Below are positions 27,028 through 33,631 of a stretch of 33,631 bases of DNA, piece after piece; within the stretch, counting starts at the first letter, position 1; every line of letters begins with the position of its first letter. Source of the stretch: an uncultured Lachnospiraceae bacterium (GTDB lineage Bacteria; Bacillota; Clostridia; Lachnospirales; Lachnospiraceae); the NCBI GenBank assembly GCA_902763335.1, contig CACWRR010000019.1:1-33631 (forward strand), given 5' to 3'. The position numbers and the translations under genes are program-made. The notes beneath the pieces were generated by a model. It saw only the letters and a list, made by a program, of their open reading frames with translations. It had not been told where the DNA came from and ran no database searches.

Positions 27028-28752
27028 ATGGAGTTTTCAGCAGTAAATACAATATGGGTGCTTCTGGGTGCCGTTTTGGTATTTCTCATGCAGGCAGGAT
27101 TTGCAATTCTTGAGGCAGGTCTTACAAGGGCTAAGAATGCAGGAAATATCGTTATGAAGAATATGATGGATTTCTGTATAGGTGCCGTAATATTCTGGAT
27201 AGTAGGCTTTGGCATAATGTTTGGAAGTGCTACCGGAATTTTTGGAGGTATTGATTTCTTTGCAAAAGGAAATTATTCAGATATACTGCCTTCGGGAGTT
27301 CCGTTCAGTGCATATTTTATATTTCAGACAGTATTTTGTGGTACTGCAGCAACTATCGTATCAGGTGCCATGGCAGAGAGAACAAAGTTCTCTGCATATT
27401 GCATATACAGCCTGTTGATTTCTATGATAGTATATCCGGTATCAGGTCACTGGATATGGGGCGGCGGCTGGTTAGCACAGCTTGGATTTCATGATTTTGC
27501 AGGTTCAACGGCAGTACATGTGTGTGGAGGCTGTGCAGCACTTATAGGTGCAAAGACATTGGGACCACGAATCGGAAAATATGATAAAAACGGAAATTCA
27601 AGAGTTATACAGGGACACAATCTTATATTTGCGGCACTTGGAATATTTGTTTTGTGGTTTTGCTGGTTTGGATTCAACGGTTGTTCTACTGTAGGAATGG
27701 ATACGGACGAGTTGATAAAATCAGCTGCAAATATATTTGTAAATACTAATCTTTCAGCAGCAGTTGCCGGATGCACAACGATGCTGTTTACATGGTTCAG
27801 ATATGAAAAGCCGGATGTTTCCATGACACTTAACGGTGTTCTGGCAGGACTTGTAGCCATTACGGCAGGCTGTGATGCGGTTACTCCCGTAGGGGCAGCA
27901 CTTACAGGTATGATAGTAGGTATAACCGTAGTATTTGCAATAGAGTTCATAGATAAAAAGTGCAAAATAGATGATCCTGTGGGAGCCGTCGGTGTACATA
28001 TGGTGTGTGGTTCTGTAGGAACACTTCTTGTAGGACTTTTTTCAAACAGTGAGTCGGTTGGAAAAGGATTATTTTACGGAGGCGGACTTCATCAGTTTCT
28101 TATACAGCTTCTCGGTGTCGTATCTGTAATGGCATGGGTAGGCGTAGTGATGACTGTCGTATTCAATGTCATAAAGGCAACTATCGGTCTTCGTGTATCT
28201 GCCAAAGAGGAAGTGGAAGGTCTTGATGTGACGGAACACGGAATGGCAAGTGCATATGGCGGATTTGTTTTACAGAGCGACGGTATGTTTAATACGGATT
28301 ATGCGGAAGATGAAAAATCTGATGATAAGGTACCAGTAGAGCAGGCAGTACCGGTAAAAGTAAGAAAAGTGCAGCCGGGTGAAGATTATAAGGGTCTGAC
28401 AAAGATTGAGATTATCACAAAGCAGTCAAAATTCGAGGCATTGAAAGAGGCGATGAACGATATAGGTGTTACCGGAATGACAGTGACACAGGTATTAGGA
28501 TGCGGTATGCAAAAAGGTGTTACTGAATATTACCGTGGTATTCCGGTAGAAATGCAGCTGCTTCCAAAGATAAAGATAGAGATAGTTGTGGCAAAAATCC
28601 CTGTAGATCTGACAGTGAATACGGCAAAGAAAGTATTGTATACCGGTCATATCGGAGATGGAAAGATATTTGTATCTGAGATAGAAAATGCCATCAAGGT
28701 AAGAACAGGTGAAGAAGGCTATGCAGCAATGCAGGGTGTTGACGATGTGTAA
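27028..28752 (+). CDS. amt: ammonium channel Amt fused to a P-II regulatory domain
   Basis: A 574-residue fusion. The first about 400 residues form an Amt channel of about eleven helices, with the conserved pore histidines in STAVHVCGGC (His164) and GVHMVCGSVG (His324). After a short acidic linker, about residues 457-563 form a complete P-II protein: TKIEIITKQSKFEALKEAM, the T-loop GMQKGVTEYYRG with Tyr502 at the place of the uridylylated Tyr51 of GlnB, and TGHIGDGKIFVSEIENAIKVRTGE. P-II proteins normally bind Amt as separate trimers to gate it by 2-oxoglutarate and ATP/ADP; here regulation is built in. ATG 27028 is behind AAAGGAG. Its presence in the operon fits a pathway that frees or scavenges ammonium. 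Confidence 0.93.
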   Translation: MEFSAVNTIWVLLGAVLVFLMQAGFAILEAGLTRAKNAGNIVMKNMMDFCIGAVIFWIVGFGIMFGSATGIFGGIDFFAKGNYSDILPSGVPFSAYFIFQTVFCGTAATIVSGAMAERTKFSAYCIYSLLISMIVYPVSGHWIWGGGWLAQLGFHDFAGSTAVHVCGGCAALIGAKTLGPRIGKYDKNGNSRVIQGHNLIFAALGIFVLWFCWFGFNGCSTVGMDTDELIKSAANIFVNTNLSAAVAGCTTMLFTWFRYEKPDVSMTLNGVLAGLVAITAGCDAVTPVGAALTGMIVGITVVFAIEFIDKKCKIDDPVGAVGVHMVCGSVGTLLVGLFSNSESVGKGLFYGGGLHQFLIQLLGVVSVMAWVGVVMTVVFNVIKATIGLRVSAKEEVEGLDVTEHGMASAYGGFVLQSDGMFNTDYAEDEKSDDKVPVEQAVPVKVRKVQPGEDYKGLTKIEIITKQSKFEALKEAMNDIGVTGMTVTQVLGCGMQKGVTEYYRGIPVEMQLLPKIKIEIVVAKIPVDLTVNTAKKVLYTGHIGDGKIFVSEIENAIKVRTGEEGYAAMQGVDDV

Positions 28753-28778
28753 AATAAGGGAATGGAGGCAGAGAGCTT

Positions 28779-29258
28779 ATGAGTATGAATGAGATAAGAA
28801 GAAAAGACAGGGCAATAGTTAATATGTGGGAGATGGAAGAAATACTCGAAAAATCAGAGTATGGAATTTTGTCGACAGTGAATGAGGATGGAACACCTTA
28901 TGCAGTTCCGGTAAGTTATGTTTATTACAAAGGAAAACTATATTTTCATTGTGCAAAGGATGTAGGGCATAAGGTGGAAAATATAAAAAACAATAACAGC
29001 ATATGTTTTACTGTTGTTGGGAAAACACAGGTTTTAGTATCTCAGTTTTCAACTATATATGAAAGCGTTATTGCATCCGGAAGAGCAGAAAACGTGGAAT
29101 CAGATGAGTTAAAGGCTGAGGTGTTCAAAAAAATATTGGAAAAGTATTGCCAGGCATATATAGACGAAGGTCTTATGTATATGGAACGTGCAGGTGATAA
29201 AGCATCCGTATATGAGATTGACATTGAATCAATGACTGGTAAGGCAAGGCGTAAATAA
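28779..29258 (+). CDS. PNPOx-like flavin-binding protein (NimA-type)
   Basis: A 159-residue split-barrel protein. MRRKDRAI-like start (MNEIRRKDRAI), EYGILSTVNEDGTPYAVPVSYVYYKGKLYFHCA and GHKVENIKNNNSICFTVVG are typical of the pyridoxamine-phosphate-oxidase-like/5-nitroimidazole reductase group, which bind FMN or related cofactors. It cannot be told whether it reduces something or only binds flavin. GGAGG (28763-28767) precedes ATG 28779. It is the last gene of the long operon; a promoter and an attenuator follow. Confidence 0.8.
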   Translation: MSMNEIRRKDRAIVNMWEMEEILEKSEYGILSTVNEDGTPYAVPVSYVYYKGKLYFHCAKDVGHKVENIKNNNSICFTVVGKTQVLVSQFSTIYESVIASGRAENVESDELKAEVFKKILEKYCQAYIDEGLMYMERAGDKASVYEIDIESMTGKARRK

Positions 29259-29302
29259 ATCATACATGTGCATTTGCATATATAAACATAGTCATGTGTA
29301 TG

Positions 29303-29331
29303 TTGAAGTATCAGAAAACGGAAGTTATAAT
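29303..29331 (+). promoter_or_regulatory. promoter of the aminotransferase unit
   Basis: TTGAAG (29303-29308), a 17-base spacer and a perfect TATAAT (29326-29331). The start is expected near 29338, about ten bases before a terminator stem. Confidence 0.65.
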
Positions 29332-29348
29332 GCAGATATAGAAGCAAA

Positions 29349-29385
29349 GGAGCTATTTCTTATAGAAGAGATAGCTCCGTTTTTT
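29349..29385 (+). terminator. terminator/attenuator before the aminotransferase
   Basis: Arms 29349-29361 and 29366-29378 pair over 13 bases (one G-U) around ATAG, then GTTTTTT. It can end the long operon. Because a strong promoter lies just upstream, it can also attenuate the next unit. A competing hairpin AGC-AAAGGA-GCT (29343-29354) overlaps the 5' arm; its six-base loop again has A at 1 and G at 4, on a three-pair stem. Confidence 0.75.
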
Positions 29386-29416
29386 AATTAATAAAAAATG
29401 ACAGGAGGACACAGCT

Positions 29417-30742
29417 ATGACAGGAACAGAGATAAAAGAAACATTAAAGGAGTACAATTTACAGTCGTGGAGTAAACAGAAAGGATTAAATCCGATATGT
29501 GTGGAAAAGGCAGAAGGAATATATTTCTGGGACTATGATGGAAACAGATATTCAGATATGTCTTCACAGCTTGTTAATATGAATCTTGGATTTGGAAACA
29601 AGGCAATAGGAGATGCCATAAAGGCACAGGTAGACCAGTATTGTTTTGTCGGACCTTCATATGGAGCAGAGTCAAGAGCAAAGCTCGCTAAGAAAATAAT
29701 AGAACTTATGCCGGATAACATGGGTAAGGTGTTCTTTACAAATGCCGGAGCAGATGCAAATGAAAATGCCGTTAAGATAGCAAGAATGTTTACCGGAAGA
29801 AATAAGGTATTCAGCCGTTACAGAAGTTATCACGGTTCAAGTTTCGGAGCAGGTAATCTTACAGGTGAGCCTAGAAGATATACATTGGAGCCGGGAATTC
29901 CGGGATTCGTAAAGTTCTTTGACCCATATGTATACAGAGAGGCCATTGAATTTGAGTCAGAAGAGGCAGCAACCAAATATTATCTCACAAAGCTTGAGGA
30001 ACAGATAAATTACGAAGGAGCAAATCAGGTAGCAGCCATAGTTATGGAGACAATAACAGGTTCAAACGGTGTAATCATTCCACCTAAAGGTTACCTTCCG
30101 GGAGTAAGAGCATTATGTGACAAATACGGAATACTGATGATTTGCGATGAAGTAATGGCAGGCTGGGGCAGAACCGGAGAAATGTTTGCATTTATGAATT
30201 TTGACGTTAAACCTGATATTGTTACATTTGCAAAAGGTGTTACATGCGGATATGTGCCTCTTGGCGGTGTAGTTGTAAGCAAAAAGATTGCAGAATATTT
30301 TGATGACAACCTCTTGTCATGTGGACTTACATACAGTGGACATCCACTCGCATGTGCAGCCGGAGTTGCCTGCGTTAATTATTATGAAGAGGCAGATATT
30401 ATTCCTCATGTTAAGGAAGTCGGTAAAGTTCTTGGTGAGAGACTTGAAGGATTTAAGAATAAATTTGCATGTGTCGGAGATGTAAGATACATAGGTCTCT
30501 TCTCGGCAGTAGAACTTGTAAAGGATAAGACAACAAAAGAGCCGATGGTACCTTATGGAAAAGATCCGGAAGGAATCATGGGAAAAATCGTAGGCATGCT
30601 TAAGGAAAGAAAATTCATGACATATTCCCATGAAAACATGATTCTTATAGCACCTCCGCTTATTATTACTGAGGAACAGCTTAGTGAAGAACTTGATAAG
30701 ATGGAAGAAGTTCTTGCAATTGTTGATAAAGAGTTTTTATAA
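29417..30742 (+). CDS. class III pyridoxal-phosphate aminotransferase (omega-amino acid type)
   Basis: A 441-residue fold-type I aminotransferase. It has the start pattern EGIYFWDYDGNRYSDMSS, the cofactor-binding segment NAGADANENAVKIAR, YHGSSFGAGNLTG, the cofactor aspartate in MICDEVMAGWGRTG (Asp244) and the Schiff-base lysine in FAKGVTCGYVPLGG (Lys273). Relatives act on beta-alanine, GABA or taurine with pyruvate or 2-oxoglutarate. The next gene is an iron-type alcohol dehydrogenase, so the aldehyde product is probably reduced at once. With the M20 carbamoylase downstream, beta-alanine to malonate semialdehyde is the best guess; taurine to sulfoacetaldehyde is the main alternative. AGGAGG (29403-29408) precedes ATG 29417. 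Confidence 0.88.
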   Translation: MTGTEIKETLKEYNLQSWSKQKGLNPICVEKAEGIYFWDYDGNRYSDMSSQLVNMNLGFGNKAIGDAIKAQVDQYCFVGPSYGAESRAKLAKKIIELMPDNMGKVFFTNAGADANENAVKIARMFTGRNKVFSRYRSYHGSSFGAGNLTGEPRRYTLEPGIPGFVKFFDPYVYREAIEFESEEAATKYYLTKLEEQINYEGANQVAAIVMETITGSNGVIIPPKGYLPGVRALCDKYGILMICDEVMAGWGRTGEMFAFMNFDVKPDIVTFAKGVTCGYVPLGGVVVSKKIAEYFDDNLLSCGLTYSGHPLACAAGVACVNYYEEADIIPHVKEVGKVLGERLEGFKNKFACVGDVRYIGLFSAVELVKDKTTKEPMVPYGKDPEGIMGKIVGMLKERKFMTYSHENMILIAPPLIITEEQLSEELDKMEEVLAIVDKEFL

Positions 30743-30824
30743 TTATTTAGGGCTAAACAGCGATTTTGCGAATGTAGTTCTGAATAGTTACAAACATTAA
30801 CAAAAAAGAAAACGGAGGCAGAAT

Positions 30825-31976
30825 ATGGCATATCAGTTTACTGTGCCGGGCAAGACGATTATCGGAGAAAATGCCCTGGCACTGGCAGAGGATTCTATAA
30901 AAAACTTTGGAAAAAAAGCACTTATAGTTACAGGTAAGATTGTGACAAAGAGCGGTCTTGTAAAAAATCTCACGGATTATCTGGATAAATGGGATATAAA
31001 ATATGAGATATTTAATGATATTACGGGAGAGCCTACAGATGAGATGATAGAAGCCGGAGTAAAGGCTTATGAATCTTATGGATGTGATTTTCTGATAGGA
31101 ATCGGTGGAGGAAGTCCTCTTGATTCGGTAAAGGCAATCGCTGCTGTATCTACTCTTAAATGTAATATATCTGATATGATGGGAAAAGAGATTTCGGGAA
31201 AATTCCCGCCAATGGTACTTATTCCTACAACAGCAGGAACCGGCTCGGAAACAACAAAATTTACTATCATTACGGATACGAAAAAGGACGTAAAAATGTT
31301 GCTCAAGGGAGACAATCTGTTGCCTGATGTGGCTGTAGTTGATCCTGAATTTACAATGACAGCTCCAAAGTCCATAACAGCCGCTACGGGTATGGATGCC
31401 CTCACACATGCGGTGGAATCGTATACTTCAAGGAAAGCAAATGCTCTTACGGACATGTATGCGATATCTGCAATAAAGCGTATATTTAAGTATCTTCCGG
31501 CTGCATACGAGAATGGAAATGATAAGAAAGCCCGTGAAGAAATGGCAATAGCTGCATATGAAGCAGGCGTGTGTATAAACAATGCATCAGTAACAATCGT
31601 ACACGGTATGAGCAGACCTATAGGAGCATTGTTCCATGTACCTCACGGAATATCAAATGCAATGCTTATAAAGGAATGTCTTGAATTTGCAATGGATGGA
31701 TGTTTATCAAAATTTGCAGATATTGCAAGGGCAATAGAGGTGGCAGACGAAACGACAGACGATGAGACTGCTGCAAAGAAATTCTTTGCTGAACTTGAAA
31801 AACTCTGTAATACCCTTGAGATTCCGACACTAGAAAAATACGGAATACCAAAAGACGAATTTGACAGAGTGACAGAAAAAATGGCATCAGATGCCATGGC
31901 AAGTGGAAGTCCGTCAAATACAATAAAAGAAGTGACAGAAAAAGACATAATAGAAATATACAAAAAATTGTGGTAA
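30825..31976 (+). CDS. iron-type alcohol dehydrogenase (aldehyde reductase)
   Basis: A 383-residue group III dehydrogenase. The nucleotide-binding motif is GIGGGSPLDSVKA (about 92-104), followed by PTTAGTGSETTKF. The metal ligands are Asp191 and His195 in DALTHAVESY, His260 in VHGMSRP and His274 in FHVPHGISN, with the usual 14-residue step between the last two. It should reduce a small aldehyde with NAD(P)H. Candidates are malonate semialdehyde or sulfoacetaldehyde from the aminotransferase, or acetaldehyde from EutBC. GGAGG lies ten bases before ATG 30825. The 82 bases after the aminotransferase contain no clear promoter, so the pair is co-transcribed; a strong terminator follows. Confidence 0.92.
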   Translation: MAYQFTVPGKTIIGENALALAEDSIKNFGKKALIVTGKIVTKSGLVKNLTDYLDKWDIKYEIFNDITGEPTDEMIEAGVKAYESYGCDFLIGIGGGSPLDSVKAIAAVSTLKCNISDMMGKEISGKFPPMVLIPTTAGTGSETTKFTIITDTKKDVKMLLKGDNLLPDVAVVDPEFTMTAPKSITAATGMDALTHAVESYTSRKANALTDMYAISAIKRIFKYLPAAYENGNDKKAREEMAIAAYEAGVCINNASVTIVHGMSRPIGALFHVPHGISNAMLIKECLEFAMDGCLSKFADIARAIEVADETTDDETAAKKFFAELEKLCNTLEIPTLEKYGIPKDEFDRVTEKMASDAMASGSPSNTIKEVTEKDIIEIYKKLW

Positions 31977-31985
31977 AACCACGGA

Positions 31986-32021
31986 CAAGAAAGGGCTGTT
32001 CAAAAGAACAGCCCTTTCTTG
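31986..32021. terminator. perfect 16-base palindromic terminator
   Basis: Sixteen-base arms (31986-32001 and 32006-32021) around an AAAA loop, GC-rich at the core (GGGCTGTTC) with A's on the left and TTTCTT on the right. It should end the dehydrogenase transcript and could work in both directions. Confidence 0.85.
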
Positions 32022-32046
32022 CAAATAATACTTTAGTATATATACT
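32019..32046 (+). promoter_or_regulatory. promoter of the M20 hydrolase gene
   Basis: TTGCAA (32019-32024), 16 bases, TATACT (32041-32046). The start near 32053 would coincide with the foot of the leader hairpin. Confidence 0.5.
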
Positions 32047-32050
32047 ATGC

Positions 32051-32118
32051 CTTGTGCAAATCTACAGGCTGCATAAGCGACATTCTGAGCGTTGCAGCCT
32101 GTAGATTTGCACAGGTTT
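32051..32118 (+). repeat. structured 5' leader, short form of the two-copy element
   Basis: Perfect 20-base arms (32054-32073 and 32093-32112) extend by three more pairs to 32051 and 32115. The 19-base loop reads TAAGCGACATTCTGAGCGT. The arms and loop correspond to the outer parts of the element at 6843-6980. No T tract follows, so it is not a terminator. It sits between a promoter and the ribosome binding site of the M20 gene. Confidence 0.65.
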
Positions 32119-32142
32119 ATAGAAATAAAGGAGGAAAAATCA

Positions 32143-33408
32143 ATGTACAAATGTAATGAAGACAGAATGAAAGATAAAATAAACACATTCAGCAGATTTG
32201 GAGCCACGGGAAATGGGGGGATAACAAGATATTCTCTTTCTGAAGAAGCACTTCAGGCAAGGGCAGAATTTGAAAAGAGAATGGAAAAGACAGGTGCAAT
32301 CATAGAAATAGATGATGTCGGAAATATATATGCAACATTAGAGGGAACGGATAAGAATGCAAAACGTATAGTTATGGGTTCTCATGCAGATTCAGTAAAA
32401 AATGGTGGAAATTATGATGGAATACTTGGTGTAATATCAGCTATGGAAGTGTTAGAAACTATTGCGGAGCAGAAGATACCGCATAAACATCCGATAACAG
32501 CCATGATATGGACGAATGAGGAAGGTTCGCTGTATCCGCCTGCAATGATGTGTTCAGGAATAGTTTGTAATGATTATCTGCCGGAGGACATTAAACATAA
32601 TTTTGAATATGATAAGATGATGAATTCGGTAAGCATTGAAGACAGAACAACAACTTTCGGAGAGGCATTGGAAAAGTCAGGGTATAAGGGAAACAAGTCA
32701 TACAGATTAAGTCGTGAAAATGCATTATGTATGTTTGAAACACATATAGAGCAGGGACCGATACTTGAAGAGGCCGGAAATGAGATAGGAGTTGTGGACT
32801 GTGTTCTTGGAATGTTTAACCAGCGAATTAAATTTTATGGTCAGACGGTTCATGCAGGAACATTTCCTATGAATAAACGTAAAGATGCCTTTTTTGCAGC
32901 AGCACAGGCAATTCTTTATTTACATGAAGAGATTGATAAACTCGGTATAAAAGATCTGGTATATACTACGGGAGAAGTAGTATGCCATCCGTGTGTTCAT
33001 ACCTGTGTTCCGGATTATTTTGATTTTTCATTTGAGGCAAGACATGAAGATGCAAAAGAATTAGAGAAAGTGCTGGCGGTAGTAAAGTCATGTGCAGATA
33101 AAGAGTGGGCAGGATGCCGCTGTGAAACCGTACCGGCGTGGAACAGAGATACAGTATACTGGGATAAAAAACTGGTAGGATATGTTGAGGAATCAGCAAA
33201 GGAACTTGGAGTGAAATATCAGTATATCCATTCAGGAGCAGGACATGATGCACAGTTCGTTTCGTATATGATACCTACAACAATGATATTTGTACAGTCA
33301 AAGAACGGACTATCCCATTGCGAAGAGGAATATTCAGATCCTAAACATTGCACGGATGGTGCAACGGTAATGTTAAATTCAGTGTTAAAAGCAGATGTTT
33401 CAGAGTGA
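32143..33408 (+). CDS. M20-family N-carbamoyl-amino acid / allantoate amidohydrolase-like enzyme
   Basis: A 421-residue Zn hydrolase of the hydantoinase/carbamoylase branch of M20. The metal ligands are His81 in GSHADSV, Asp92 in NYDGILG, Glu126-Glu127 in TNEEGS, His201 in ETHIEQG and His392 in GLSHCEEEYS. The substrate-binding HSGAGHDAQF motif and the dimer-domain sequence QTVHAGTFPM are also present. Such enzymes cleave N-carbamoyl amino acids, allantoate or ureidopropionate, releasing ammonia and CO2 (or, for allantoate, ammonia). AAGGAGG (32128-32134) fixes the start at ATG 32143; the longer frame from 32092 runs through the leader hairpin. Alongside the aminotransferase and dehydrogenase, 3-ureidopropionate is a reasonable substrate guess. 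Confidence 0.88.
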   Translation: MYKCNEDRMKDKINTFSRFGATGNGGITRYSLSEEALQARAEFEKRMEKTGAIIEIDDVGNIYATLEGTDKNAKRIVMGSHADSVKNGGNYDGILGVISAMEVLETIAEQKIPHKHPITAMIWTNEEGSLYPPAMMCSGIVCNDYLPEDIKHNFEYDKMMNSVSIEDRTTTFGEALEKSGYKGNKSYRLSRENALCMFETHIEQGPILEEAGNEIGVVDCVLGMFNQRIKFYGQTVHAGTFPMNKRKDAFFAAAQAILYLHEEIDKLGIKDLVYTTGEVVCHPCVHTCVPDYFDFSFEARHEDAKELEKVLAVVKSCADKEWAGCRCETVPAWNRDTVYWDKKLVGYVEESAKELGVKYQYIHSGAGHDAQFVSYMIPTTMIFVQSKNGLSHCEEEYSDPKHCTDGATVMLNSVLKADVSE

Positions 33409-33631
33409 TAAATTCCTTCCAATAATCTAATGACAATCTTAGAAAATGTGGTAAAATAATATATAAAGATGCCATATGGATTCGTGAATTGCTTAGGGGA
33501 AGCAGCATCAGATAAAAAGTCAAAAGATAAATATGAACTCTCGGAATCTTGAGTAGTTCATGCCAGCTAAACTTTGGCAAGTACTTTGAAAAGTAAATAT
33601 TATCCGTGGAACGAAAAAATTGCATGAGAAA
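33409..33631 (+). other. non-coding, hairpin-rich stretch at the window end
   Basis: No convincing gene. A possible promoter is TTAGAA (33449-33454) with 17 bases to TATAAA (33472-33477). After it come several short hairpins: GATGC...GCATC enclosing TGCTT-AAGCA, ATGAACT...AGTTCAT enclosing CTC-GAG, GCCA...TGGC and TACTT...AAGTA. The chain looks like a structured leader of a gene to the right. I cannot match it to a known RNA family, and it is cut by the window edge. Confidence 0.35.

Noticed and set aside
27489-27965. 158-codon minus-strand frame inside the Amt gene
   Set aside because: Shadow of a strongly conserved channel gene; no start signal or family resemblance.
30753-31409. 218-codon open frame on the minus strand
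   Set aside because: Lies wholly against the well-supported dehydrogenase gene, starts without a ribosome binding site and reads as low-complexity Cys/Arg/Ser-rich translation.
32051-32118. Intrinsic terminator
   Set aside because: The stem is long and perfect but no T tract follows and a gene begins 25 bases later; a true terminator already lies at 31986-32021.
1-33631. CRISPR array, tRNA or rRNA genes
   Set aside because: No regularly spaced direct repeats and no cloverleaf or ribosomal RNA sequence were found on reading the window.

Overview
The window reads as a low-GC Gram-positive anaerobe, most likely a member of the Lachnospiraceae (Clostridia). Grounds: AT-rich codon use, strong GGAGG-type ribosome binding sites, TTGACA/TATAAT promoters, intrinsic terminators, and the gene families present. 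Every convincing gene is on the + strand. Species cannot be fixed from the sequence alone. All family names are my reading of the proteins; no database search was possible.

Region 1 (about 1-5100) is much more AT-rich than the rest (sampled lines 15-22 % GC against about 42 % in the eut genes). It looks like a decaying peptide-modification/export island. It holds a PqqD-like protein, a radical SAM/SPASM enzyme cut by an in-frame TGA, a two-gene ABC transporter of the bacteriocin-immunity type, and a peptidase-containing ABC transporter (PCAT) with an internal deletion and a frameshift. No precursor peptide is visible; it may lie left of the window.

Region 2 (about 5100-8400) begins with the tail of a second, truncated ABC exporter. 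A TetR regulator, a frameshifted small membrane protein with its own promoter and a palindrome, and a LURP-one-like membrane protein follow. The last is preceded by a long structured leader whose outer parts recur at 32.05 kb.

Region 3 (8390-15346) is an ethanolamine ammonia-lyase unit: AEC-family carrier, eutA, eutB, eutC, PucR-type regulator, then a second AEC carrier. No microcompartment shell gene, eutE, eutD, eutT or eutH is in the window.

Region 4 (15367-29258) looks like one long operon. It has a dipeptide-type ABC importer (binding lipoprotein, two permeases, two ATPases), three YtcJ-like amidohydrolases, an Ntn-type amide hydrolase of the penicillin acyltransferase (AAT) family, an Amt ammonium channel fused to a P-II domain, and a flavin-binding PNPOx-like protein.

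Region 5 (29303-33408) has a class III aminotransferase, an iron-type alcohol dehydrogenase and an M20 carbamoylase/allantoate-amidohydrolase-like enzyme. The end of the window is a non-coding, hairpin-rich stretch.

Taken together, regions 3-5 look like a nitrogen-scavenging system. My inference is that amide-linked amines are imported, cleaved, and the freed amines deaminated, by EutBC if the amine is ethanolamine, with ammonium handled by Amt-PII. A strong second reading is that region 5 is the lower part of reductive pyrimidine breakdown. Four transcription units in regions 3-5 start with an intrinsic terminator whose 5' arm overlaps a small alternative hairpin with a six-base A..G.. loop. 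That suggests shared control by antitermination, possibly of the ANTAR kind.
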